The notes under the pieces are model-generated. The model saw only the letters and a list, made by a program, of their open reading frames with translations, was not told the origin of the DNA and ran no database searches. The translations under genes were made by a program, and so were the position numbers. Positions 18,101-26,353 of a DNA stretch of 64,000 bases are shown here, piece by piece. Where the stretch lies: contig NZ_CALIXW010000046.1 of assembly GCF_938046015.1 (NCBI RefSeq), positions 62,001-126,000 on the forward strand, in the 5' to 3' direction. The stretch is from an uncultured Porphyromonas sp. (GTDB taxonomy: Bacteria; Bacteroidota; Bacteroidia; Bacteroidales; Porphyromonadaceae). Each line of letters opens with the position of its first letter. The stretch's first letter is position 1.

Positions 18101-18934
18101 AAGAAGCACTACGAGGAGGAGCTCGAGCAGCTGCAGGCCGAGGGGATAGACCCCGAGACGGCACGGCAGGAGGCTGCGCTCCGCGTCTTCGGCTGTCCCC
18201 CAGGGACCTACGGCGGGGGTGTCGCCATCCTCGTGGAGACTAAGCAGTGGCAGAGCAGCGACGACCTCGGCGAGACGGCCATCACCTGGGGCTGCCATGC
18301 CTACAGCCAGGAGCTGCATGGGCGTGTGTCCCGCGGCGCCTTCGAGCGCAAGCTCTCCCGCGTCGAGGCCACGGTCAAGAATCAGAACATCATTGGCTTC
18401 GACCTCTACGACATCGACGACGAGTACATCTACCACGGCGGGATCATCGCAGCGGTGAAGAAGCTCCGCGGCGAGGCGCCGAAGTCCTACTACGGCAATA
18501 CCTCCGACCCGCGGCACAGCGTCGTGCGCAGCCTCGCCGAGGAGTCGGCGCGCGTCCTCCGCTCGCGCCTGCTGAATCCGCTCTGGATCGAGGGCCTCAA
18601 GCGTCACGGCTACCGCGGCGCCTATGATGTGGCCTATAATATGGATAACGTCTTCGGCTGGGATGCCACCGCGGACAGCGTCCTGGACTGGAACTACGAG
18701 GCGCTGGCGGAGCACTTCCTCGGCGATGCGTCCAATAGGGAGTGGCTCGAGTCGGCCAATCCCTGGGCGCTCTACGAGATCGCGCAGCGCCTCCTGGAGG
18801 CCGCCCAGCGCGGCATGTGGCAGGCCCGCCCCGAGACCCTCGAGATGATCACCGAGGTCTACCTCTCCTGCGAGGGGCAGCTCGAGGAGAGCGCCGCAGC
18901 TCCTCAGCCTGCGGCTGCCGCGCCACAGTCCTAG
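15173..18934 (+). CDS. cobN: CobN-like chelatase large subunit
   Basis: A 1253-residue protein of the CobN/BchH family, the porphyrin- or corrin-binding subunit of class I metal chelatases. Landmarks are VGTHGSLEWLPGKEKALS near residue 538, EDIAEILWLMGLRPQW near residue 900, and the C-terminal block LGRPRLDVVSRISGLLRD near residue 928, all well conserved in CobN. The Ala/Pro-rich tail after residue 1235 looks disordered. In cobalamin makers CobN inserts cobalt; in Bacteroidota haem loci the CobN relative HmuS acts on haem. Here the gene sits in a riboswitch-led uptake operon with no corrin-ring synthesis genes in sight, so a role in handling imported corrinoid or in cobalt removal or insertion is possible. 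The partner AAA+ and VWA genes follow. Confidence 0.9.
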   Translation: MTPQPYRILYILDAHTAVAPSEDEAQLRVDRVAISRLNAQDAAAWQLTEQAHFILVLTHGSVSCFRGLQRLIAGLRMEQTLFVHNNMEDECAALMPQLRLSAADYLTIQRYVKCYDRANATQLHRFLASRFGGLELDYAPARYPRWHGLYGYREDEEATRLTELGEARRRGRSIIGIIIPFYLYRSDNLRHVDALLAALRHLGGEPHALFSTGAEDAVTGERGISYALDRYFRPEGEVLPHCIINLMPYALGIFEQSGAIYTQPEDSCAGIVQQLALPILQTYATGYSAEEYHRRVDGLDTIGLISNVCYPELDGQVDAYPIATRELNGEGLPYFAPLEAELGWVARLAMRWAELQRKPQSEKRIAIIFHNMPPRNDSIGCAAGLDSPASVHHLINRLRAEGIELPEHYADGDAIIQQIIRAVTNDSSWLEPSEVMRRAVDRIPVKRYQEWYEALTPEVQQRLEASWGKAPGDFKVVEGAMPVPGIINGKVFIGLQPPRGYEEHAEAIYHSTDIVCPHYYIAFYRWVRYVFGADLFIHVGTHGSLEWLPGKEKALSYSCFPQLNTLDMPHLYIYHTAVIGEAIQAKRRSAAVLLHHMEPAMREGGTYGGLADFDARLNSYISGAVAESQRPVLREALLEEARALELHQDLGYPATGEVEEDFFVALHNWLAELKASMVRDGLHIFGQVPTEERMEASIRMLLRLPHGSVTTLLDALARYYGYTEEGLLAELEAKVSPTQTASMLIDELTERGRQLITMMLAEGFGAQPTEGQLQAVLGPCLGEADALRAVLQLALDEVYPRLCGITQELDHCALGVRGGFVPPSKGGSPSRGQLEILPTGRNMYAIDPSEIPSHAAYQIGVKLGQQLLEKHLETAGSLPESTAFVLYSGDQMRTQGEDIAEILWLMGLRPQWLSDHSDKVVGLEVIPLSELGRPRLDVVSRISGLLRDTFPTLITLLDEAVRLVLSLDESPEDNWVKKHYEEELEQLQAEGIDPETARQEAALRVFGCPPGTYGGGVAILVETKQWQSSDDLGETAITWGCHAYSQELHGRVSRGAFERKLSRVEATVKNQNIIGFDLYDIDDEYIYHGGIIAAVKKLRGEAPKSYYGNTSDPRHSVVRSLAEESARVLRSRLLNPLWIEGLKRHGYRGAYDVAYNMDNVFGWDATADSVLDWNYEALAEHFLGDASNREWLESANPWALYEIAQRLLEAAQRGMWQARPETLEMITEVYLSCEGQLEESAAAPQPAAAAPQS

Positions 18935-19033
18935 CCCGTCTCCTGCCCCCCGCCCATCCCTGTGCTCCTCCCCGCCCACTAGCCCCAGCTCCTTAGCTCC
19001 TCAGCCCAGTCCACCCCACTAGACCTTTAAGTA

Positions 19034-20011
19034 ATGAGTACTTCTTCCAGCCCCACGCCCCCAGGCTCTAGCACGCAGCCTCGATACTTCCCCTTCAGCG
19101 CCATCGTAGGCCAGGAGAAGATGAAGCGTGCCCTGCTGCTCAACCTCGTAGACCCCAGCCTCGGCGGCGTCCTCATCCTCGGGGAGAAGGGCACGGCCAA
19201 GTCCACCATCGTGCGCGCCCTCAGTCAGCTCCTCGAGGGGCTCTCTGTCGTGGAGCTGCCCATAGCCACGACGGAGGACAAGCTCGTCGGCTCCATCGAC
19301 GTGGAGCATGCCCTGGCGACGGGTGAGCTGCGCTTCGCCCCCGGCATCCTCGCTCGTGCCCACGGGCAGATCCTCTACGTCGATGAGGTCAACCTCCTCG
19401 AGGACTACCTCGTCGACATCCTCCTGGATGTGGCGGCCATGGGCGTCAATCATATCGAGCGTGAGGGCATCTCGCATACCCACCCCGCGCGCTTCACCCT
19501 CGTCGGGACGATGAACCCCGAGGAGGGCCACCTGCGCCCGCAGCTCCTCGACCGCTTCGCCCTCTCCGTCGAGGTGCGTGGGGAGCGGAGTGTCGCTGCT
19601 CGGCGTGAGGTGCTGCAGCGCCGTCTGGACTACGAGCGCGACCCCGAGGCCTTCTGTGCCCGCTACCAAGAGGAGGAAGAGCAGCTCGGTGAGCGCCTCC
19701 GTCAGGCGCGCCTTCGCCTACCTCAGCTACGCTACTCCGAGCCGCTGGTGGAGCTCGTCGCCCGCCTCGGGATCGAGCTGCAGGTGGACGGGCACCGCTC
19801 GGACATCATGCTGCTCAAGGCCGCCCTCGCTACCGCCGCCCTCGAGGGGGCAGAGGAGCTTAGCCCCGAGCACGTCTATACAGCGGCCGAACTGGTGTTG
19901 CCGCATCGCCTGAGACGCTTGCCCTTCGAGGAGCGCTACTTCTCGGCCGAGGACATCCGTCAGCTCTGCGAGCGCCTCTTTGCCGAGAGTATGAACAAGG
20001 AGTCTAAATAA
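19034..20011 (+). CDS. Chelatase AAA+ subunit (BchI/ChlI-like)
   Basis: A 325-residue AAA+ ATPase of the magnesium-chelatase I type. Residues about 17-25 read FSAIVGQEKMK, the typical opening; Walker A is GEKGTAKST near residue 51, Walker B is ILYVDEVNLLED near residue 115, and sensor residues follow in VGTMNPEEGHLRPQLLDRFA near residue 157. Such subunits form hexameric rings that power metal insertion by the large subunit. The gene lies 99 bases after the CobN-like gene, across a C-rich stretch with no promoter match, and 14 bases before its VWA partner. ATG at 19034 is the only sensible start. Confidence 0.88.
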   Translation: MSTSSSPTPPGSSTQPRYFPFSAIVGQEKMKRALLLNLVDPSLGGVLILGEKGTAKSTIVRALSQLLEGLSVVELPIATTEDKLVGSIDVEHALATGELRFAPGILARAHGQILYVDEVNLLEDYLVDILLDVAAMGVNHIEREGISHTHPARFTLVGTMNPEEGHLRPQLLDRFALSVEVRGERSVAARREVLQRRLDYERDPEAFCARYQEEEEQLGERLRQARLRLPQLRYSEPLVELVARLGIELQVDGHRSDIMLLKAALATAALEGAEELSPEHVYTAAELVLPHRLRRLPFEERYFSAEDIRQLCERLFAESMNKESK

Positions 20012-20025
20012 GGATAAGGACACTC

Positions 20026-21939
20026 GTGGGTACGAAGCATCGCTTCTCTCAGTGGATCGGGGCGGAGGCCGCACGCCAGGCGCTCATCCTCACCCTGCTG
20101 CGGAGGCAGGGCGCGAGCCTGCTGCTCAGTGGTACGAGCGGTAGCGGCAAGTCTATGCTCCTCTCCTGCGTGGCAGCGATGTACCCCGAGGAGGTGAGCT
20201 ACCTGCCGCTGAGCCTCAGCCCCGAGATGCTCTACCCCAGCTATACGCTGGGCGCTGAGGGCGGGCTGCGCTGGCGCTCGGGCCTGCTGGAGCGCCTCGA
20301 AGGGCGCATCCTGCTGGTGGAGCAGCTGCCGCTGCACAGCCGCGAGCTCCTCAGTCAGCTGCTGGCCTACCAGGAGCAGCTGCCCGAAGAGCGGCGCTGT
20401 ACGCTCATCGCCACGACCAACCCCGAGGAGGGGGCGGTCGCCTCGGCGCTGCTGGATAAGTTCGACCTCTTCGTCGAGCTCCAGCCCACGGAGGATCTGG
20501 CGCTGCGCAAGCGTATCCTCAGCGAGGCCCTTCGCGAGCCTGAGGCGGGGGAGGATGCGACCTTCCTCAGCCTGCTGGAGGCTGCGCGCGAGCGCCTGGG
20601 GCGGATGACGCTGGGGGTGGAGCTGCTGCACTACGTGGCGCAGGTCTGTGCCGAGCCGCTGACGCTGGGGCATAGGGCGGAGCTCGCCCTCGCACGTAGC
20701 GCCCTAGGGTGGGCAGCCTGGCAGAGCAAGCCGCGTGCCGAGCGCAGCGATGTCGACGCCGTGCGGCAGCTAGCGCTGGCGCATCGCTGGCTCCAGACGC
20801 AGCCCGAGCCCCCTGCCACCGAGCCCCCCAGCGAGGGAGCGGAGGACGAGGAGCAGCAGGAAGCGCCCGAGGACAGTCCACAGAGCCCCGAGGAGGATCA
20901 GGACAAGTCGGCACCTGAGCCCGACAAGGCGTCCGACGATGGCTCCGAAGGGGAGGGCGAAGTGCCGCCCTCCAGCTCGGAGGAGGATGCGGCGGGCGCC
21001 GAAGCGCCCGAGGCAGGGGCTCACAGCCCCGAGCCCGCGCAGCTGCCGTCCCCCGAGACGGAGCCTACGGATAGCCCCGCGCCGCCCTCCGAGGCGCGCC
21101 TACAGCAGGCCGCTGAGGCCTGCCTCCTACGCGATCCACTGGGCAGAGAGGTGCAGCGCCTGAGGGAGCTCCTCGGCTCGGGGCGCCGCCTCTACAGCGA
21201 GCAGCCCAGCCGCCGCGGACGCCTGGGACGTGTGCGCCCCTACAGCAGCCAGACTGCTCAGCTCTCCCTCCCTGCCACCATCCGCGCCGCCATTCCCTAT
21301 CAGCGCCTCCGTGCTGGGGCGGAGGACCGTGCCCCCGCGCGGCTCTCGATCCGCCCCGAGGACTACCGCAGCAGGCAGTACCGCCACCGCGGCGGCTATC
21401 ATATCCTCTTCGTCCTCGACGTCTCGGGCTCTATGGGTGTGCGGGAGCGGATGAGCCTCGTCAAGGGTACGATCCTCGAGCTGCTCAAGGAGGCCTACGC
21501 CAAGCGCGATCAGGTCGGCCTCATCACCTTCGCCCAGGATGAGGCGGAGCTGCGTCTGCCCTTTACCCACAGCGCCGAGCGCGCGGCGCAGCTGATGCAG
21601 GATATACGTACGGGCGGGCGCACGCCGCTGTGGCTGGCCATAGAGCGCGCGGCGCAGTATCTCGATGCCGAGCGGCGTCGCGTGGCCGAGTGCCTCCCCG
21701 TGGTACTGCTCCTGACCGATGGCCGTGCCACCTCCTCGCAGCGCAGTGAGAACCAAGCCGACCGCATCACCGAGGCCGCTCGGCTGCTGCAGCAGCGCTG
21801 CCACCGCTGCCTCGTCATCGATACCGAGAGCGGCTTCGTCCGCCTCGGCAAGGCACGCCAGCTCGCTGAGCGCCTTGAGGCCGAATACTATCACCTGGAC
21901 GAACTGGCGCAGCTACGCAGCCTCCTTCGTCCGCACTAG
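20026..21939 (+). CDS. Chelatase VWA subunit (BchD/ChlD-like)
   Basis: A 637-residue protein starting with GTG, 14 bases after the I-subunit gene. It has an N-terminal AAA+ domain with an intact-looking Walker A (GTSGSGKS, residues 36-43) and ATTNPEEGAVASALLDKFD near residue 128. About 100 residues (255-358) rich in Glu, Pro, Ser and Asp then form a flexible acidic linker, as in ChlD. The C-terminal von Willebrand A domain carries the MIDAS motif DVSGSMG near residue 465 and a TDGRATS segment near residue 565. It should bridge the AAA+ ring and the CobN-like subunit. Walker A is often degenerate in D subunits but not here. Confidence 0.87.
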   Translation: MGTKHRFSQWIGAEAARQALILTLLRRQGASLLLSGTSGSGKSMLLSCVAAMYPEEVSYLPLSLSPEMLYPSYTLGAEGGLRWRSGLLERLEGRILLVEQLPLHSRELLSQLLAYQEQLPEERRCTLIATTNPEEGAVASALLDKFDLFVELQPTEDLALRKRILSEALREPEAGEDATFLSLLEAARERLGRMTLGVELLHYVAQVCAEPLTLGHRAELALARSALGWAAWQSKPRAERSDVDAVRQLALAHRWLQTQPEPPATEPPSEGAEDEEQQEAPEDSPQSPEEDQDKSAPEPDKASDDGSEGEGEVPPSSSEEDAAGAEAPEAGAHSPEPAQLPSPETEPTDSPAPPSEARLQQAAEACLLRDPLGREVQRLRELLGSGRRLYSEQPSRRGRLGRVRPYSSQTAQLSLPATIRAAIPYQRLRAGAEDRAPARLSIRPEDYRSRQYRHRGGYHILFVLDVSGSMGVRERMSLVKGTILELLKEAYAKRDQVGLITFAQDEAELRLPFTHSAERAAQLMQDIRTGGRTPLWLAIERAAQYLDAERRRVAECLPVVLLLTDGRATSSQRSENQADRITEAARLLQQRCHRCLVIDTESGFVRLGKARQLAERLEAEYYHLDELAQLRSLLRPH

Positions 21940-21952
21940 ATCCTAGCTCCTG

Positions 21953-23113
21953 ATGCCCCAGACCTTAGCTTCGTCCCCCAGCCTCAGCCCCGAGCAGCTG
22001 CTCTTCCATACGCCTCTAGGCGACGCGGTGTACTTCGCCCAGGAGGCGATGATCGTCTGCTTCGGCGGGCGGCGCGGCGTCGTCAGCAGCTCCAACCTCA
22101 ATGGCGGCTACCGCGCTGACCTACGCTATGCCTTCAACCACAGCGTAGGCCGCGACCCCAATATCCTGCAGAAGCGCTGCCCAGGGCTCAAGGGCGCCAA
22201 CATCATCGAGCACTACGCCGCCATCGCCACCGAGCTGGGCCTCGACCCCGCCACTACGACGGGTATGGGTACGGCGGCGCTCATCGAGAACCATGCCCGC
22301 GCCGAGCGTAGCTACCACGGGGTGACCGTCCAGGCCGTAGCCACGGCGGGCATCGACGTCAACGGTGGGCGTGCGGGGGACAAGGCCAGCTACGACGAGT
22401 TCGAGCGCCGCAGCCTCCTGCTCCCGCCTGGGACGATCAATATCTTCCTCTTCATCAACGCGCGCCTCGACGCAGGGGCGCTCACCCGCGCCATGATCAC
22501 CGCCACCGAGGCCAAGACGGCTGCCCTGCAGGAGCTGATGGCCCCGAGCCGCTACTCCGAGGACCTAGCCACGGGCTCGGGTACGGATAGCCTCATCGCT
22601 GTGTGCAATGAGGAGTCCGAGACCGTCCTCTATGGGGCGGGCAAGCATGTCCTCCTCGGAGAGATGATCGGGCAGTCGGTCAAGGAGGCCGTCACCCGCG
22701 CCCTGGAGCTGCAGTCGGGTATGAACGCCCAGCGACAGAGCTCCTTCCTCCAGCAGGGCCTGCGCTACGGCCTCGGCGCTGAGGCGCTGCTGGCATGCTA
22801 CCGCACCGAGTACCCCGAGGCGCGGCAGAGCGAGGAGGCACGGCGGGAGGCGCTGGAGGGCCTAGCGGCCGATGGGCATCTCTCGGCGCAGATCGCCTCA
22901 CTGCTCCACCTGGTGGACCAGTGGCGCTGGGGGCTCATCAGCTGGGCTAGCCTCGTAGCGCTCGCGCAGCTGGGCCTCGTCTACATCGCACGGCGCTACC
23001 AGCTGGGTGCCTACATCGGCTCGCTGGGGCAGGCAGTGGAGCAGCGGCACGAGCTGCTGCTCACCGAGCTCCGCCAGCTGCTGGTGCGCATCCTCTACAA
23101 GCGGCTCAACTAG
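21953..23113 (+). CDS. cbiZ: Adenosylcobinamide amidohydrolase CbiZ with C-terminal extension
   Basis: A 386-residue protein. Residues about 15-255 match CbiZ closely: FGGRRGVVSSSNLNGG near residue 35, VQAVATAGIDVNGGRAGD near residue 125, PGTINIFLFINARLDAGAL near residue 160, then ATGSGTDSLIAVCNEE and GAGKHVLLGEMIGQSV near residues 205-245. CbiZ hydrolyses the amide bond that attaches the aminopropanol linker, converting adenosylcobinamide or pseudo-B12 to adenosylcobyric acid so that the lower ligand can be exchanged. The last 130 residues are an extension, mostly helical with a hydrophobic WGLISWASLVALAQLGLVYIA-like segment (about 20 residues), whose role is unknown. It is 13 bases after the VWA gene, firmly linking the operon to corrinoid remodelling. 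Confidence 0.92.
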   Translation: MPQTLASSPSLSPEQLLFHTPLGDAVYFAQEAMIVCFGGRRGVVSSSNLNGGYRADLRYAFNHSVGRDPNILQKRCPGLKGANIIEHYAAIATELGLDPATTTGMGTAALIENHARAERSYHGVTVQAVATAGIDVNGGRAGDKASYDEFERRSLLLPPGTINIFLFINARLDAGALTRAMITATEAKTAALQELMAPSRYSEDLATGSGTDSLIAVCNEESETVLYGAGKHVLLGEMIGQSVKEAVTRALELQSGMNAQRQSSFLQQGLRYGLGAEALLACYRTEYPEARQSEEARREALEGLAADGHLSAQIASLLHLVDQWRWGLISWASLVALAQLGLVYIARRYQLGAYIGSLGQAVEQRHELLLTELRQLLVRILYKRLN

Positions 23114-23171
23114 CCCCTCACCCTATACCCCTACCACAATACAAGTATTAGTTTATTAACCAATAGTAATT

Positions 23172-25346
23172 ATGAAGAAAACTTTGCTTCTCCTCTCCGC
23201 CCTAGCTCCAGTGACGCTGCTGGCTCAGGGCACGAGTGCCGATAGCATCTCCACGCACCAGCTGGATGCCGTCCTGGTCTACTCCACGCGTACGCCTGTC
23301 CCCCTCAAGCGTGTCCCTGGCAAGATCGAGGTCATTCGCCCCGAGGCGATTGAGGCCGCTGGGCTGAGGGACCTGACGGACGTGCTCAAGAATAAGAGCT
23401 CCGTCGACGTCATCCAGTACCCCGGCTTCCTCTCCAATGTCGGTATCCGCGGCTTCATCCCCGACTTCTCCCGCTCCCGCTATGTAGCGGTGCTGATCAA
23501 TGGCATCCCCTCGGGTACGTCCAACCTCTCCACGCTCACCCTCGGCGGCATCGAGCAGATCGAGGTGCTCAAGGGGCCCTTCTCCTCCATCTATGGGACG
23601 AATGCTATGGGCGGCGTCATCAACGTCATCACCAAGCGCCACACGGGCCCGATCTCGGGGGTATTCACGACCTCGGCAGGCTCCTTCGGCACGGGGCGCG
23701 GGGCGGTGAGCTTCGGCGGCAGCATCACCGAGCGCCTCTCCTTCGACGTCAATGCCTCCTATGAGTCGCAGGCGCGTAGCTACACGGTAGGGAAGCATAA
23801 CTTCCTCAAGACGACTAAGCTCGAGGACGCCATCCTTGACCCCACGAAGAAGGGAGCGGTAATGCCGGGCTCCACCTTCGGCGTGATCAAGGCCAATGCC
23901 CGCCTAGGCTATCAGTTCAACGATGACTGGTCGCTGCACATCTTCGAGGACCTCTTCCGCGGCGATGGCATCATGAACGGCGGCTCCATCTGGGGCGTCT
24001 ACGGCACGAGCAAGAAGGACCTCAACCGCTCCATGACCTCGGCTGAGCTGCGTGGGCGTCTCGGGGCGCACCTCCTGACCTTCACCCCCTACTACTCGCG
24101 CGAGCAGAGTGACAACTATAAGGTGGGTACGGGCACGGACTACCGCAATAGCTCCTCGATCAATAGCAGCTGGGGTGCCATCCTGCAGGACGAGCTGCGT
24201 CTCGGCGCACATCGCCTGGTGCTGGGGCTCGACACGCGTAATCAGGACACCGATACACGTAGCTTCAAGGCCGACGGCTCGGCCGCTGTGCCCTACCAGC
24301 CCAATGTCTCTACGCGCGGGCTGGGCCTCTTCGCTCAGGGGCATGCCAGCCTGCTGGACGACGCTCTGAGCGTCTCGGCAGGGCTGCGCGCCGACTTCAT
24401 GGGCCTCTCGCTCAAGGACAACGCCGACCTGCGCAGTAAGGCCACGACCGAGTCCTTCAGCATCCTCAGCCCCAACCTCGGCCTCAAGTACGAGCTCACC
24501 AAAGGCCTGATGGCGCACGCCAGCATCGGCTCGGCCTTCTCTGCCCCCTCGGCCTACGAGAAGGCTGGGGAGTACCAGACGGCCTACGGCATCACGCGTG
24601 GTAATGCCTCCCTTCGCCCCGAGACCTCGCTGACCTACGACCTCGGGCTGAGCTATACCAACCGTGAGCTCGGTGTCCAGCTCGATGCTACCTACTTCGA
24701 CACGCAGCACCGACAGAAGATCGTGAAGGTGGCCGCAGGCAAGCAGGCCGCACTCGACGCGCAGGGTAAGCCCATCCTGGACAATAATGGTCAGGCCAAG
24801 CAGCTCACGGTGACGAGCTTCGACAACGCCGACAAGGCGCACATGAGCGGGCTGGAGCTCGTAGCCTCCTACGACTTCGGTAGCCTCGTGGCCTATCGCT
24901 ACTCGCTGCGCACCTATGTCAACGCTACCTTCATGTTCGACAGCCGCTACAAGGCTAAGGGCGCCAGTGACTGGACGCAGCTGGAGTCGATCCGCAAGCA
25001 GAATGTCACCTTCGGCATCGAGTATAAGGCGCCCTATGGGCTTGACCTGGGGCTGACGGGGCGCTACCTCGGTAAGCGCTACGAGCACAACTGGTACGGC
25101 TACTACTCGGATGTACGCCCTGGCCTCTCGGCGCTAAACAAGGCTGAGATGCCCGAGCTAGAGCAGGCGGGTCAGCTGCTGCACCCTGCAGCCCTCGTCT
25201 GGTCGGCCTCCGCGCACTACAACCTGACCAAGCAGCTGCGCGTCGGGGCCAATGTCCACAACATCTTCTCGGAGTACTACACGGAGAAGGACGGCTACCA
25301 CATGCCCGGCCGCTCGCTGCAGTTCACCGCTTCCTATCGCTTCTAG
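23172..25346 (+). CDS. btuB: TonB-dependent outer-membrane receptor (BtuB-like)
   Basis: A 724-residue receptor. A short signal peptide (MKKTLLLLSALAPVTLLAQ) precedes the plug domain at about residues 30-160, with the TonB-box-like LDAVLVYSTR, GLRDLTDVLKNKSSVDV, VGIRGF and the plug end EVLKGPFSSIYGTNAMGGVI. The rest is a 22-strand-type barrel ending in the terminal aromatic (SLQFTASYRF). No carboxypeptidase-like domain precedes the plug, so this is a classic BtuB/FepA-type receptor, not a SusC type. It lies 58 bases after cbiZ and closes the locus; corrinoid as ligand is inferred from context. A strong hairpin follows the stop. Confidence 0.88.
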   Translation: MKKTLLLLSALAPVTLLAQGTSADSISTHQLDAVLVYSTRTPVPLKRVPGKIEVIRPEAIEAAGLRDLTDVLKNKSSVDVIQYPGFLSNVGIRGFIPDFSRSRYVAVLINGIPSGTSNLSTLTLGGIEQIEVLKGPFSSIYGTNAMGGVINVITKRHTGPISGVFTTSAGSFGTGRGAVSFGGSITERLSFDVNASYESQARSYTVGKHNFLKTTKLEDAILDPTKKGAVMPGSTFGVIKANARLGYQFNDDWSLHIFEDLFRGDGIMNGGSIWGVYGTSKKDLNRSMTSAELRGRLGAHLLTFTPYYSREQSDNYKVGTGTDYRNSSSINSSWGAILQDELRLGAHRLVLGLDTRNQDTDTRSFKADGSAAVPYQPNVSTRGLGLFAQGHASLLDDALSVSAGLRADFMGLSLKDNADLRSKATTESFSILSPNLGLKYELTKGLMAHASIGSAFSAPSAYEKAGEYQTAYGITRGNASLRPETSLTYDLGLSYTNRELGVQLDATYFDTQHRQKIVKVAAGKQAALDAQGKPILDNNGQAKQLTVTSFDNADKAHMSGLELVASYDFGSLVAYRYSLRTYVNATFMFDSRYKAKGASDWTQLESIRKQNVTFGIEYKAPYGLDLGLTGRYLGKRYEHNWYGYYSDVRPGLSALNKAEMPELEQAGQLLHPAALVWSASAHYNLTKQLRVGANVHNIFSEYYTEKDGYHMPGRSLQFTASYRF

Positions 25347-25375
25347 CCTCGGCTAGCGAGCAGCCTCCTCAAGTG

Positions 25376-25415
25376 CCAGGGGCGGCGTAGACCCCTCGGT
25401 CTACGCCGCCCCTGG
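25376..25415 (+). terminator. Terminator of the corrinoid locus
   Basis: A perfect 18-bp stem (25376-25393 with 25398-25415) and a 4-base loop, 29 bases after the receptor stop codon. No T-tract follows. Confidence 0.78.
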
Positions 25416-25582
25416 CTGTAGCTTGTCCCTGCCCCCTCGCCGCGGCTGCCTCCCTTCGAGGGTCAAGGAGTAAGGCGACGTATCATCAGCGCTGATTATA
25501 GGTGCGCCTCCTTGAGCTCCGCTAAGGGGCGTCAGGCTATCCTTCATCATCCTCGTGTGTGCTTTGCTTCTACATGTAGGAT

Positions 25583-25860
25583 AAGCCCCAGCGGGGCGAC
25601 CCGCCCCAAGCCCAGGGTGCGCAGCCCTGTAAGGGCGCCCAAACCTGGGTAGGCCACAAGAATAAGAGACAAAGCCCTACAGGGGCGACCCTCAAAGCGG
25701 TATTACTGTCCCAGTCGTGCTCCTCCGACTTCGCGATTACTCGTTTTGAGGGTCGCCCCTGTAGGGCTTTTAGGGTATATGTATATCCGAACCCAGGGTT
25801 CCGTCACGCCTGTAGCGTTCCCTTACCCTGGGCTTTGGGCGGGTCGCCCCCTTGGGGCTT
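25583..25860. repeat. REP-like element forming a long nested inverted repeat
   Basis: Short palindromes of the GCCC-n-GGGC type (GCCCCAGCGGGGC, GCCCTGTAAGGGC, GCCCTACAGGGGC) recur with GCGACC tails. The inner arms 25671-25696 and 25745-25770 are a perfect 26-bp inverted repeat. The outer arms (25583-25618 and 25825-25860) pair with a few mismatches. The left half matches 40319-40432. Such repeats are common in intergenic regions of many bacteria and resemble REP elements. No transposase gene is nearby. Confidence 0.85.
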
Positions 25861-25993
25861 GCGTGGCCGTTGGCTCTTTGCTAAGGGCTGGGTATAGCTT
25901 GGAGGACGCTTGATGAGACAGCCTTCTGCGGGGTGGGGCCGCGCTTTCGGCTAGCATGGCCTCCCCCTCGGGAGGGCTTGCGCTTGGCTGTCG

Positions 25994-26075
25994 TGAGGGA
26001 TATCCCTCACGGTGCTGAGGGACGTCCCTCAGCGTCGCCACGGACGCCCCTCAGCGTGCTGACCGATATCCTTCA
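25994..26075. repeat. 22-bp-period palindrome array 1 (four units)
   Basis: Four 16-bp units start at 25994, 26016, 26038 and 26060, each 22 bases apart. The first is the perfect palindrome TGAGGGATATCCCTCA; the second is TGAGGGACGTCCCTCA; the others are imperfect. A degenerate unit with CCTTAG follows at 26087. It lies between the corrinoid locus and the gene at 26354. Confidence 0.9.
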
Positions 26076-26283
26076 ACACCCCGCCTCCTTAGCCCCTGAC
26101 TCGGGTAGGGGCGTGGTGGGGTGAGCTCGGGGCTCCTTGGGGCGCTCGGGATGGAGCTGTCCTGCCTCCCGCTGGGGCTACTCCTAACTTCCCCAGGGAG
26201 GGGTAGGTAAGCCACCTTGAGCAGCCTCTAGCTGGACTCTCGAGGAGGGCGGTGTGCAGCGCTTTGCCGTGTCCCGCCTTTTG

Positions 26284-26337
26284 CTTAGCTTCGCCCTCAG
26301 AATCCCTTGGGAAGGACCCTTGGGGACTTAGTAACTA
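26284..26337 (+). repeat. 54-bp leader segment, copy 1
   Basis: These 54 bases are identical to 29116-29169. Each copy lies just upstream of a gene start (26354 and 29191). Weaker similarity extends left through the adjacent 22-bp array. It contains TAGCTTCG at 26286-26293, one base from the -7 consensus, so it may be a shared promoter. Confidence 0.8.
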
Positions 26338-26353
26338 GACCTACACGACACCT

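Noticed and set aside
25994..26075. 22-bp arrays as CRISPR
   Set aside because: Unit and spacer are only 16 and 6 bases, units are imperfect, spacers are too short, arrays always have about four units, and no cas gene is present.
25933..26124. Small frame across array 1
   Set aside because: The 22-base period is not a multiple of three and the translated sequence is not repeated, so the array is not coding.
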